Assembly: GCA_011088105.1 (NCBI GenBank)
Contig: JAALKI010000014.1
Span: 1 to 64,000, forward strand
Direction: 5' to 3'
DNA: 64,000 nt
Origin: Nitrospirota bacterium
GTDB lineage: Bacteria; Nitrospirota; Nitrospiria; Nitrospirales; UBA8639
Below are positions 43,471 to 52,605 of this stretch, piece after piece; position 1 is the first letter of the stretch, and each line of letters opens with the position of its first letter. Made by a program: the position numbers and the translations under genes. The notes below the pieces were generated by a model. The model was not told the DNA's origin, did no database searches, and was given only the letters and a program-made list of their open reading frames with translations.

Positions 43471-45963
43471 ATGCCGACTGACCAATCCGACCAACCGCTG
43501 GATCCGCAGCAGCTAGACATTCCCGAATCGCTTCCTCTGATTCCTGTCAGGGATATTGTTGTGTTTCCGTATATGGTCATCCCATTGTTTGTGGGGCGGG
43601 ATCTGTCTGTGAAGGCTATTGAGGCGGCTCTTGCTGGAGATCGGCTCGTGTTTCTCGCCGCACAAAAAACCCACGATACCGAAACGCCGCAGCCAGATGA
43701 CATTTATACGGTTGGGACGATCGGGGCTATCATGCGGATGCTGAAACTTCCTGACGACCGAATTAAGATTCTGGTTCAAGGCATTGCCAAGGCTCGAATC
43801 CTCGAATATCAAGAAGTTGAGCCGTATTTGTCTGTCCGCATTGAAAAAGTCGAGCCTCCTGCGAGTTCATCTTCTTTAGAATCCGAAGCCATAGTTCGAA
43901 CGGCAAAGGAAACCTTGGAACGGGTGATGAGTTTGGGAAAAGTGTTGATGCCTGACGTCATGATTGTGATTGAGAATTTGGATGATCCTGGACGTCTCGC
44001 GGATATTATCATTTCCAACCTTGGCCTAAAAGTCGGTGCGACACAGGAAGTCCTGGAAATTGAAGATCCTCTCGTACGGCTGAAACGTGTCAGCGAAATC
44101 CTAGCCAAAGAAGTCGATGTTTTGTCAATGCAGCAAAAAATTCAAGCTGAAGCCAAGGGCGAGATCGACAAAACTCAACGAGAATACTATCTCCGAGAAC
44201 AACTCAAAGCCATTCAAAAAGAACTCGGTGAGATGGATGAACGGGCAGAAGAGTCAGCGGAATTTCGTGCCCGAATTCAAGAAGCGCAGATGCCAGAGAA
44301 AGTTTTGAAGGAAACCGAAAAACAACTAAAGCGTTTGGAAAAAATGCATCCGGATACGGCTGAAGCCGCTACGGTGAGAACTTACTTGGAATGGATGGTA
44401 GAAATTCCTTGGAGTAAACGGTCAACGGACAATCTGGATATCAAGGCCGCGAGCGCGGTGCTCAATGACGATCACTACGATTTGGAGAAAGTCAAAGAAC
44501 GGATCCTTGAATATCTGGCTGTACGCAAACTGAAAGAGAAAATGAAAGGGCCAATCTTGTGCTTTGTGGGCCCTCCTGGTGTGGGGAAAACATCATTGGG
44601 AAAATCGATTGCTCGTGCTTTGGGACGCGAGTTTATTCGCATGAGCCTGGGAGGAATTCGAGATGAGGCTGAAATTCGTGGGCATCGACGTACCTATGTC
44701 GGCGCGCTTCCTGGCAGAATTATCCAAGGGTTAAAACAAGCCGGCACTAATAATCCGGTCTTTATGCTGGATGAAGTCGATAAGGTAGGAATGGATTTTC
44801 GAGGCGACCCTTCAGCGGCATTGTTGGAGCTGTTAGACCCTGAACAAAACCATTCATTCAGCGACCATTATTTGGGCGTACCTTTTGATCTGAGTAATGT
44901 CATGTTCATTGCTACGGCCAATGTAATGGATCCCATTTTGTCGGCGCTTCGTGACCGAATGGAAGTCATCGAAATTCCTGGGTACACCGAAGGAGAAAAA
45001 CATGGAATTGCTCGCCGGTACCTCATTCCGCGGCAATTAGCCGAACATGGGATTACCGATGCGCATTTCCATATACATGATCAGGCGCTTCATCGCATCA
45101 TTTCTCATTATACGCGGGAAGCTGGGGTCCGAAATCTAGAACGTGAAATTGCCAATACGATGAGAAAAGTCGCAAGGCGAGTTGCCGAAGGGAAGAGCCG
45201 GCGGTATACCGTTACGGCTCATAATCTTCAGAAATATTTGGGTGTTGCCAAGTTTATTCCGGAAATGGAGCAAGACAGCGATCAAGTTGGTGTGACCACA
45301 GGACTGGCTTGGACCGAAGCTGGCGGCGACGTGCTCCATATTGAAGCAACGGCGATGAAAGGGAAAGGGCACTTGACACTGACGGGCCATCTGGGCGATG
45401 TGATGAAGGAGTCTGCGCAAGCGGCGTTGAGCTATGTGCGATCAACAGCCAAAGCTGTGGGGATTCGTCCTGAGGTTTTCTCTCAAACCGATATGCATAT
45501 TCATGTTCCTGCCGGAGCGATTCCGAAGGATGGCCCGTCCGCTGGCATTACAATGGCGGCTGCCATCATGTCCAGTTTGATGAATATCCCTGCGAAACAC
45601 GAGGTGGCGATGACCGGGGAGGTGACGCTTCGTGGTCGGGTGCTTCCGATTGGTGGACTCAAAGAGAAAATCCTTGCCGCTAAACGAGCATCTCTCTCCA
45701 CCGTTATTCTCCCCAAGCGCAATGAAAAAGATTTGGAGGAATTGCCCAAACATCTTCTTCGTGGGCTCCGGTTTGTTTTTGCTGAAACGATGACGGATGT
45801 CATTCCTGCAGCGCTTCATCTTCCTGCCAAACGCAAAACCACGTTGCCGTCATCGAGCAAACGTACCCCGACTCCTGGGAAAAAAGCTCGGACGGTGAGC
45901 CAACAACCCCGATCGTCTGTTCGTCCAATAAAGAAGGGACGCCGGTCAGCCTCTGGGGCCTGA
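43471..45963 (+). CDS. lon: ATP-dependent protease Lon
   Basis: An 830-residue LonA. The N-terminal substrate-binding domain (LPLIPVRDIVVFPYMVIPLFVGR) leads into a coiled coil, an AAA+ module with Walker A CFVGPPGVGKTSLGK (about 365-380) and Walker B PVFMLDEVDKVG, and a C-terminal Ser-Lys protease domain with the catalytic Ser in PKDGPSAGITMA. A basic tail of about 50 residues (KRKTTLPSSSKRTPTPGKKAR) extends the usual end. It degrades misfolded and regulatory proteins in the cytosol. ATG 43471 has GAGGA 10 nt upstream; ATG 43462 would be too close to it. Confidence 0.96.
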   Translation: MPTDQSDQPLDPQQLDIPESLPLIPVRDIVVFPYMVIPLFVGRDLSVKAIEAALAGDRLVFLAAQKTHDTETPQPDDIYTVGTIGAIMRMLKLPDDRIKILVQGIAKARILEYQEVEPYLSVRIEKVEPPASSSSLESEAIVRTAKETLERVMSLGKVLMPDVMIVIENLDDPGRLADIIISNLGLKVGATQEVLEIEDPLVRLKRVSEILAKEVDVLSMQQKIQAEAKGEIDKTQREYYLREQLKAIQKELGEMDERAEESAEFRARIQEAQMPEKVLKETEKQLKRLEKMHPDTAEAATVRTYLEWMVEIPWSKRSTDNLDIKAASAVLNDDHYDLEKVKERILEYLAVRKLKEKMKGPILCFVGPPGVGKTSLGKSIARALGREFIRMSLGGIRDEAEIRGHRRTYVGALPGRIIQGLKQAGTNNPVFMLDEVDKVGMDFRGDPSAALLELLDPEQNHSFSDHYLGVPFDLSNVMFIATANVMDPILSALRDRMEVIEIPGYTEGEKHGIARRYLIPRQLAEHGITDAHFHIHDQALHRIISHYTREAGVRNLEREIANTMRKVARRVAEGKSRRYTVTAHNLQKYLGVAKFIPEMEQDSDQVGVTTGLAWTEAGGDVLHIEATAMKGKGHLTLTGHLGDVMKESAQAALSYVRSTAKAVGIRPEVFSQTDMHIHVPAGAIPKDGPSAGITMAAAIMSSLMNIPAKHEVAMTGEVTLRGRVLPIGGLKEKILAAKRASLSTVILPKRNEKDLEELPKHLLRGLRFVFAETMTDVIPAALHLPAKRKTTLPSSSKRTPTPGKKARTVSQQPRSSVRPIKKGRRSASGA

Positions 45964-45964
45964 C

Positions 45965-47014
45965 ATGTCTTCTTATCCTCCGGGTCCGCGGAATCGTATC
46001 AGAGAATTTGACCTGATTCGACAATTCCAAGGCACTTACAGTTCCAATAACCCGTTTATTGCTCAAGGCATTGGGGACGATGCGGCTATTCTTCGTCCTC
46101 GGTCGGGTCAGGATCTTCTTATCACCACAGATGTGTTGTGTGAAGGCATTCACTTTGATGGCACGACGGCAACCTTGCCAGAAATTGGGTACAAGGCTGC
46201 GGTTGCCAACCTCAGTGACATTGCGGCGATGGGTGGGCAACCGCAGTATATTGTTGCGGCGTTGGCTATTCCCCCGTCATATTCTTCTGCGGACATAAGA
46301 GGCTTGTATTGTGGCATGATGGAACCTTGCCATGCTCATGAGGTGGCATTGGTCGGAGGTGATCTGTCCGCTTCGTTGTCCAAACTGTCTATCAGTATCA
46401 CGGTGTTGGGGTGGGCTAATGTTGGTCGGGCTTTGAAACGGAGTGGAGCCAAACCTGGGGATCTCTTGTATGTTACCGGCACTCTCGGTGATTCACTCGC
46501 GGGCCTCAAAATTTTGGAAGCTTCAAGAACGGACAAGGCACCACGAAGCCGAAAAGCCATGGAGCGGTTTTTGATCATGCGCCATCTGCGTCCTACGCCG
46601 AGAATTTCTATTGGTCAGTGTCTTGTTCAGGCGCGCATCGCATCGTCGGCCATTGACCTTTCTGATGGACTTTCTGGTGATATTAGACATTTGTGTCAAG
46701 CCAGTTGTGTCGGCGCCGACATTGATGCCAATACGCTGCCCCTTTCCCCTCAATGTCGTGCCTATGGGGCTCAATTGCATGTGGATCCAATCCAATGGGC
46801 CTTGATGGGCGGAGAAGATTACGAACTAGCGTTTACAATTCCACCGAACAAACAGCGAGGCCTCGAACGACTCTCACAAAGGTGTGCGGTTCCGCTGACT
46901 CGTATAGGTGTCATCACGCCTCGTCGTTTCGGTATCCGGGTTGTGAATCGTGATGGTTCTTGCGGAAAACTGCCTAATACGAGTTTTGAACATTTTCGTT
47001 CTTCATCTATTTGA
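45965..47014 (+). CDS. thiL: Thiamine-monophosphate kinase
   Basis: A 349-residue PurM/ThiL-fold kinase: RIREFDLIRQF, GIGDDAAILRP, LLITTDVLCEGIHF, AVANLSDIAAMGG and the later MGGEDYELAFTIP are all ThiL landmarks. It phosphorylates thiamine monophosphate to the diphosphate cofactor. It begins 1 bp after the lon stop and ends immediately before the DUF2062 gene, so the three are likely co-transcribed. Confidence 0.95.
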   Translation: MSSYPPGPRNRIREFDLIRQFQGTYSSNNPFIAQGIGDDAAILRPRSGQDLLITTDVLCEGIHFDGTTATLPEIGYKAAVANLSDIAAMGGQPQYIVAALAIPPSYSSADIRGLYCGMMEPCHAHEVALVGGDLSASLSKLSISITVLGWANVGRALKRSGAKPGDLLYVTGTLGDSLAGLKILEASRTDKAPRSRKAMERFLIMRHLRPTPRISIGQCLVQARIASSAIDLSDGLSGDIRHLCQASCVGADIDANTLPLSPQCRAYGAQLHVDPIQWALMGGEDYELAFTIPPNKQRGLERLSQRCAVPLTRIGVITPRRFGIRVVNRDGSCGKLPNTSFEHFRSSSI

Positions 47015-47032
47015 GTGACTGGTAGAGAGCAC

Positions 47033-47518
47033 ATGGGTTCAATGGCGATAATACGTTCGCAATTCACAGAGGTTCTTCACCTTAAGGATTCACCCCATCG
47101 GATAGCAATGGCGTTTTCGATTGGTGTGTTTATCGCTTTTTCACCAACGTATGGTTTGCATACTGTCTCTGCCCTTTTGTGTGCATGGGGCTTTCGATTG
47201 AACTACTTAGCAATATTATTAGGGGCCTTTATCAATAATCCTTGGACGGTGGTTCCTATCTTGGGTGCAACGGTGTGGACAGGATTTCTTCTGCTTGGTA
47301 TGCCGACCTCTGTCACAATGGATTGGTCAGCCTTGACCGTTGAGACGCTGTATGAAAGCGTATGGCCTTATGTGTGGCCATTTACTCTTGGAGGGTGTGT
47401 CTTAGGCGCCTGTGGCGCATTGGCGGCGTATCCACTTGCTCGTCAGGTTCTCTCTCGACATCGGAAGGCAGGAAATGTCTCATCCCCATCCTTCCCTCCT
47501 CCAGCACAAAAAGGGTAA
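47033..47518 (+). CDS. DUF2062 membrane protein
   Basis: A 161-residue protein with three or so transmembrane helices and the DUF2062 signature SPHRIAMAFSIGVFIAFSPTYGLHT...NNPWTVVPI. The family is of unknown function and often lies near cell-envelope or polysaccharide genes. The frame opens at GTG 47015, right after thiL, but ATG 47033 has a GGTAGAGAG site 4 nt upstream and is the better start. The C-terminus is a short Ser/Pro-rich tail. Confidence 0.85.
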   Translation: MGSMAIIRSQFTEVLHLKDSPHRIAMAFSIGVFIAFSPTYGLHTVSALLCAWGFRLNYLAILLGAFINNPWTVVPILGATVWTGFLLLGMPTSVTMDWSALTVETLYESVWPYVWPFTLGGCVLGACGALAAYPLARQVLSRHRKAGNVSSPSFPPPAQKG

Positions 47519-47561
47519 ATTTCATTCAAAATGGATGGCTTGGTAGGCCAAAACGAATAAT

Positions 47562-48986
47562 ATGAATTCCCCATCATCCGAATTTCAGTTGCCTTTTGAC
47601 GGGTTGGCCTTAATGGCTGACCCTATTCATGAATACATCATGTTTACTGTGCCATTTTCTTCTCCTGATAACCAGGAATGCACGGAAAAAGATCTGATCG
47701 ATTCTCCGTGGATGCAACGATTGCGTTCTATTTATCAATTGCAAAGTGCTCGATGGGTATATCCCTCAGCTGAGCATAGCCGTTTCCAGCATTCACTGGG
47801 TACGATGCATGTGGCCGGTCGACTGGCTAAACATTTGTACCCGACGTTGAAACAGCTTTTGCCTGATCTTCCGTCGTCTGCGTTTATCGAAGAACTCTTA
47901 CGGGTGACGGCACTTCTCCATGACATCGGACATGGACCATTTTGCCATTTTTTTGATCATCATTTTCTTGCAGAGTTTGGACTAACGCATGAACGAATCG
48001 GTCAGGTGATCATTCGCGATCATCTTGCGCCGCTCATTCGTGGCTTGCGCCGAAGTCCTTCAGGTATGTTTGAACCCGGTGAGCAATTAGATCCGCATGA
48101 TATTGCCTTTCTCATCCTCAAAGACCCTCAAAAAGATGGTCGGCCGTATCCGGCCTGGCTTGCATACCTCCAACCGCTCATCGGCGGAATTTTCACGGCG
48201 GACAACTTTGATTACGTGTTGCGAGATTCCTATATGTGTGGTGTCGCTGTTGGACCAGTGGATCTGACACGTCTTATTCATTACACGCTGATGACTCCGC
48301 AGGGATTGACGATTCACCGAACGGGATTGCCAGCGTTTCAGATGTTCCTGAATGCTCGGCTTTACCTCTATTCCAACGTATATTACCACCGAACTACCCG
48401 AGCAATTGATCTTCACCTAGCAGAAATTTTTCGTGCCACCATGGCCAAGGTTTTTCCTAAGAACCCCTTAGATCAGATGGAGGCTTATCAGAACTTGACT
48501 GATTGGTCGCTCATTGAAACGGTCAGAACGTGGACAAAGGCTAAGGCTCGAACACTCCAGCATCTTGGCCAAGAATGGAAGCGAGTGTTGAGTCGAAACA
48601 TTAAATGGAAAATGGCCTATATGACGCTTTTACCTATTCATCAGGTGGATCATCATGCGATGCCGCTTCAGGCCGGGTATGTGGAATCGTGTATTCGGGC
48701 CTCTTTACCGTCCGAGCTCAAGCAGCTCGATTTTCGAGTTGATCTGGCGCATCAAGATCCTCGCCCTATTAATTTGTTAAACATGGGAGGATTTCAAATT
48801 TATGTCTACGATCCTGGAACCCATACTGTAGAAAAGGAAACGTTGCAGGATTTTTTTGAATATCTGCCAGTAAAAATCCTGCAATGCCGAATTTTTTGCG
48901 AAGACCACACGCACGATCGTATCGTGAGCCAAGCTGCGGCTCGTGTGATGACGCAACTTCGACAGCCTCATTCCACCGAGGTTTAA
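47562..48986 (+). CDS. HD-domain phosphohydrolase (SAMHD1/dNTPase-like)
   Basis: A 474-residue protein of the HD superfamily. It has the metal-binding HSRFQHSLGTMHVAG and ALLHDIGHGPFCHFFDHHF (H...HD), IGGIFTADNFDYVLRDS with the distal Asp, and DLTRLIHYTLM further on, the layout of SAMHD1-like dNTP triphosphohydrolases and their uncharacterised bacterial relatives. Substrate is not settled by sequence. It lies 44 bp after the DUF2062 gene. No strong ribosome binding site is visible. Confidence 0.88.
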   Translation: MNSPSSEFQLPFDGLALMADPIHEYIMFTVPFSSPDNQECTEKDLIDSPWMQRLRSIYQLQSARWVYPSAEHSRFQHSLGTMHVAGRLAKHLYPTLKQLLPDLPSSAFIEELLRVTALLHDIGHGPFCHFFDHHFLAEFGLTHERIGQVIIRDHLAPLIRGLRRSPSGMFEPGEQLDPHDIAFLILKDPQKDGRPYPAWLAYLQPLIGGIFTADNFDYVLRDSYMCGVAVGPVDLTRLIHYTLMTPQGLTIHRTGLPAFQMFLNARLYLYSNVYYHRTTRAIDLHLAEIFRATMAKVFPKNPLDQMEAYQNLTDWSLIETVRTWTKAKARTLQHLGQEWKRVLSRNIKWKMAYMTLLPIHQVDHHAMPLQAGYVESCIRASLPSELKQLDFRVDLAHQDPRPINLLNMGGFQIYVYDPGTHTVEKETLQDFFEYLPVKILQCRIFCEDHTHDRIVSQAAARVMTQLRQPHSTEV

Positions 48987-49221
48987 AAAGAGGATTTTCT
49001 CGAGACAGTTCTTTTTCGCCATCATGTCAATTGGAAAGAAGTGCGCCCTGCCTTCTGGCCTGTTGAATAAGGAATTTGATACCATTTTCGTGATCAATAG
49101 CCTGATGATGATCCCGGTCTTGGCCATTTCTCCATAATTTTTCTTGAATTGCCATCAACCGGATTATAAGATGCTAGGTGTTTGCAAAGAAGTAGATTAA
49201 CTAGGAGAAGGAGTTTCTTGC

Positions 49222-49902
49222 ATGGATAATGCAGCATACATTGGGCTATTGACAAAAGAAAGAATGATGCTGTTGGCCTTATTTGTGGCGTTATTTGTGT
49301 TCTTTTTCGCTGTATTTTCCCTCCTCCCACAAGACACGGATTCAGAAATTATTCTTATCGATGATTTTAACAATGGGTATGAAAATGCGTTCGGGGGTAA
49401 AACAGAGATTTATCAAAGCGCACCATCCGCGATACAGGGGTCGCTTGTGGACAGTCCTCGTCGTGGAGAAACCGGGGATGCGCTGCGATTGCACTATGTC
49501 AAGGAGACGGATGGGTGGTGTGGATACTATTCCATCTTTAATGAATCAGACTATGTGGATGCTTCAAGGATGAATGCGCTTTCTTTTTGGATTCGAGGCG
49601 AACAAGGGGGCGAAGTCATCAACTTGGGTTTAGCTGATCGAGAATGGGAGGAAAAAGACGATACAGTGAAGTCCAAGCCCATTTCATCATATTTAAAAAA
49701 TGGTGTGACAACAGATTGGCAAAAGGTCACGATTCCATTGTCGGACTTTCTCTTTCTTCAAACAGGGGAAATCGCCAGTGTGAGCATTAATTTCCCCAAC
49801 CCTGGCCAGGGCGTGATTTTCATTGATGATCTCCAATTTGAAATTATCAAAAAGAAATCTAGTGTTGATCCAAGTGAGTTGTCTGAAGATGATGATACCT
49901 AA
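49222..49902 (+). CDS. Membrane-anchored protein with a galactose-binding-like domain
   Basis: A 226-residue protein with an N-terminal transmembrane helix (MLLALFVALFVFFFAVFSLL, residues about 14-34) followed by a beta-sandwich-like domain: IILIDDFNNGYENAFGG, ALRLHYVKETDGWCGYYS, MNALSFWIRGEQGGEVINLGLAD, WQKVTIPLSDF and GVIFIDDLQFE. This pattern resembles carbohydrate-binding CIA30/CBM11-type folds; I cannot name the exact family. The start follows GGAGAAGGAG. It ends in SELSEDDDT just before a 15-bp tandem repeat whose other frame encodes SSEET units, so the protein may once have had, or may still get by frameshift, a Ser/Glu-rich tail. Confidence 0.75.
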   Translation: MDNAAYIGLLTKERMMLLALFVALFVFFFAVFSLLPQDTDSEIILIDDFNNGYENAFGGKTEIYQSAPSAIQGSLVDSPRRGETGDALRLHYVKETDGWCGYYSIFNESDYVDASRMNALSFWIRGEQGGEVINLGLADREWEEKDDTVKSKPISSYLKNGVTTDWQKVTIPLSDFLFLQTGEIASVSINFPNPGQGVIFIDDLQFEIIKKKSSVDPSELSEDDDT

Positions 49903-50259
49903 AGAATCGTCATCTGAAGAGACCTCATCTGAAGAAGCCTCGCCTGAAGAGACTTCATCCGAGGGGCCATCTTCAGAGACGACTTCTTCCGATATATCTT
50001 CTTCGGATACGACCGCGTTACCCACTGCTGAGTCTAGCCAGAGGTAAGTTGTGAAATTGCGTTTGACGGCCGTAACTTGTTCGTGACCCACGTAAAAGAT
50101 TGAGTCTGTCTGTGACATCCTGTGCGAGATGGGAGGCTTTCTATACAAGGCGTTTCTATCGTCCTTGTTCTGTACGGGTCTTCTCCTTCAGCTAAAGACT
50201 GTTGAAGTGAGGAAAAATTTTTAAATGCAGAGCCAGCTACATGAGGAGGAGAGCAAGAT
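49903..50259. other. Intergenic region with tandem repeat, before phhB
   Basis: This 357-bp gap begins with a 105-bp tandem repeat (listed separately). The rest, up to the AGGAGGAGAG ribosome binding site of phhB, shows no gene, terminator or clear promoter. Confidence 0.6.
49910..50014 (+). repeat. Seven tandem 15-bp units
   Basis: Seven consecutive 15-bp units starting TCATCTGAAGAGACC, with growing divergence towards the 3' end (TCTTCGGATACGACC in the last). In the frame +1 relative to the preceding gene the units read SSEET, SSEEA, SPEET, SSEGP, SSETT, SSDIS, SSDTT and that frame ends at TAA 50045-50047. The preceding gene stops 8 bp before the array. The substitutions are mostly conservative in this frame, which hints that it was or is translated. 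Confidence 0.8.
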
Positions 50260-50598
50260 ATGAGCCTAGCTGATAAGCAATGTGTGCCGTGCCGGGGTGG
50301 AGTCCCACCTTTAGAGTCTCCGAAAGTTCAAGAGTTGTTAGGCCAGCTTGAAACGGGGTGGGCTCTCAATCCTTCCGGCCATCTTGAGCGGATGTACCTA
50401 TTTCACAACTTTGCTGAAGCTTTGGCCTTTGTCAATCGGGTGGGAGCTGTTGCTGAGGCAGAAGGGCATCATCCTGATATCTACCTTGCCTGGGGGAAGT
50501 GTACAGTTGAACTGTGGACGCACAAGATTAATGGACTGACAGAAAGCGATTTTTACATGGCGGCCAAGGCCGACCGTGCTTTTTCAAGTCATGACTGA
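50260..50598 (+). CDS. phhB: 4a-hydroxytetrahydrobiopterin dehydratase (pterin-4-alpha-carbinolamine dehydratase)
   Basis: A 112-residue PCD/DCoH protein with the family active-site block EAEGHHPDIYLAWGKCTVEL and the closing GLTESDFYMAAKAD. It dehydrates the carbinolamine formed by aromatic amino acid hydroxylases, or in bacteria without them acts on other pterins. No phenylalanine hydroxylase is adjacent. The start has a strong GAGGAGGAGAG site. The 3' end overlaps the start of the radical SAM gene by 8 bp, so the two are coupled. Confidence 0.94.
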   Translation: MSLADKQCVPCRGGVPPLESPKVQELLGQLETGWALNPSGHLERMYLFHNFAEALAFVNRVGAVAEAEGHHPDIYLAWGKCTVELWTHKINGLTESDFYMAAKADRAFSSHD

Positions 50599-52605
50599 CG
50601 ACGTCTCAGTACATGCTTCTGAACCCTTGATCACCATTGCTTCCCCCTCCACGCCTATTGTCCCGTGGACTCCTGCAAGTGGCCCGGCACGGGTTGCGCT
50701 CGTGACCATGCCGTTTGTGTATTCCAAATTTCCCTCGATTCAGTTGGGGACGTTGTCTCGTGTATTAAAAGACCAAGGCATCGGGGTAAAAAACTACCAT
50801 CTCAATCTCCTGTTTGCGCATAGAATCGGTGTGCCGCTTTTTGAAATTCTCTGTGAAAAACGGGGGCTCATTGGGGAATGGCTCTTTTCTGGCCTGCTGT
50901 TTCATGATAATCCCAAACATCGTGAGTACCCGCAAGTTTTAAACCGGTGTTTGAGGAAACCGCGAAAGAAGCTGGATGTTCTATTGACTATTTAGAACAC
51001 ATTGCGCAGGCGCTTGCTCCTCAATTTCTGACATGGGCTATGACCGCCTATGAATGGGATCAGTATGCGGTCATTGGTTTCACGTCGACATTTGATCAAA
51101 ACGTGGCGAGCTTGAGCTTGGCCAAGCTTATTAAAGATATCTATCCCGATGTTCGCATTGTCTTTGGCGGAGCCAATTTTGATGGGGAAATGGGATTAGA
51201 GCAGATCCAGGTCTTCCCGTGGATTGATTATGTCGTGGCGGGTGAAGGCGAAGAGACGTTTCCGTTGTTAGTCAAGCACGTGCTCTCGGGAGAAGAGGGG
51301 CCTGTGCCAGATGGCGTGGCCTATCGAAAGGATGGGGTTGTTCAGTTTTCTCCGCATGCCCGATTGTTTTCAGATTTTGGGCGGATGGGGCCGCCGGACT
51401 ATGATGACTATTTTGAGTTGGTGAATGAATTAGAAGGTCAAAAAGCCACAGGGTTAAATCGCATTGTCTTGTATGAAGGATCTCGTGGGTGCTGGTGGGG
51501 TGAAAAGCATCACTGTACCTTTTGTGGGTTGAATGCGCAGTCCATGAAATTTCGCGCGAAAACACCTGAGCAAGTCACGAGCGAACTTGATGCCTTATCT
51601 AGTCGTTACAACACAACACGATTTCGGATGGTCGATAATATCATCGATATGAAATATATCGATCGTGTTTTTGGGAAGCTTGCTGAGGCGCATGTCGACT
51701 TTGATGTGTTTATGGAGACCAAAAGCAATTTGACCAAGCAGCATATTCAGACATTGGCTCAAGGTGGTGTCAAATGCATGCAGCCAGGGATTGAAAGTCT
51801 GAGTGCGGCCCAACTCAAGGAAATGGAGAAGGGGGTGAGCCCTCTACAAAATATTCAATGCCTCAAATGGAGCCGGTATTACAATATCGATGTTTCCTGG
51901 AACATCCTCTTAGGCTTTCCACAAGAAACCAATGAAGATTACCAACGTCAACTTGATCTGATTCCCGCGCTACTTCATTTTCAGCCGCCTGAAAGCACAA
52001 GCAAGCTCTGGCTGGAACGATTCAGCCCGTATTTCATGCGGCCCCATGAGTATGGCATTCGTCTAACTGGTCCGGGAATGGCCTATCAATATGTGTACGA
52101 TGCTCGCAAGGTCGACCTGCATAAAATTGCGTATGACTTTGAGTATGAAGTGGATTGGCAGGTTGATCCGGCGCTATATGAAGAGTTGATTGGTGTAGTG
52201 CAGGCTTGGAAGACACGCTATTTCTCTGAGCATCGCCCGTTTTTATTTTATGCCAAAGCGATGAGTTATATGATGGTCTATGATGGACGGAACGAGACCC
52301 CTACTAGTGAACGATTTGATTGGCCTGCGGCAGGAATTATTGAATGGTGCAATGATACGCCCAAAACCGTTGAACATCTTCGTCGTAGACTAGAGGAGCA
52401 AAGCTGGCCAGCCTGTGACAACAGGGCTTCTTTAGAAGAGAGCCTGGCCATCCTCCTCAAAAAACGTATTGTCGTTGAAGACCATGGACGGTATTTGACC
52501 TTAGCTCTCAGTAAATCCAAATGTGTGACTGTTTTGAGCTTATGGTTACGCAGGCGATTAGGCTGTGCCTGTCGATTCCTTTTCGTTTTGAGTAAGGACC
52601 TGTGA
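50591..52605 (+). CDS. B12-binding/radical SAM protein of the RiPP-maturation type, split by a -1 frameshift
   Basis: The first frame (ATG 50591 to stop 50995) encodes a B12-binding-like N-terminus (RVALVTMPFVYSKFPSIQLGTLSRVLKDQG). The second, in the -1 frame (open from GTG 50947), continues as KPVFEETAKEAGCSIDYLEHIAQ, GFTSTFDQNVASLSLAKLIK, VAGEGEETFP, then the radical SAM cluster EGSRGCWWGEKHHCTFCGLN, a CX7CX2C form that I associate with RiPP maturation radical SAM protein 1 (TIGR03975). Together they make one normal-length enzyme of about 670 residues. The last 30 residues after GRYLTLAL look like read-through and overlap a convergent gene. Start overlaps phhB. Substrate unknown. Confidence 0.85.
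50938..50944 (+). other. Slippery heptamer U UUA AAC at the frameshift
   Basis: T TTA AAC at 50938-50944 lies in the zero frame as TTA (50939-50941) and AAC (50942-50944). A -1 slip places the ribosome in the frame that reads CCG GTG TTT GAG, entering the remainder of the enzyme. The only nearby hairpin (CGGT with ACCG) starts at once after the heptamer without the usual spacer. Confidence 0.65.

Noticed and set aside
49693-50148. Minus-strand acidic frame over the 15-bp array
   Set aside because: Its Glu/Ser/Asp-rich stretch is a by-product of the repeat read on the other strand; no start signal.
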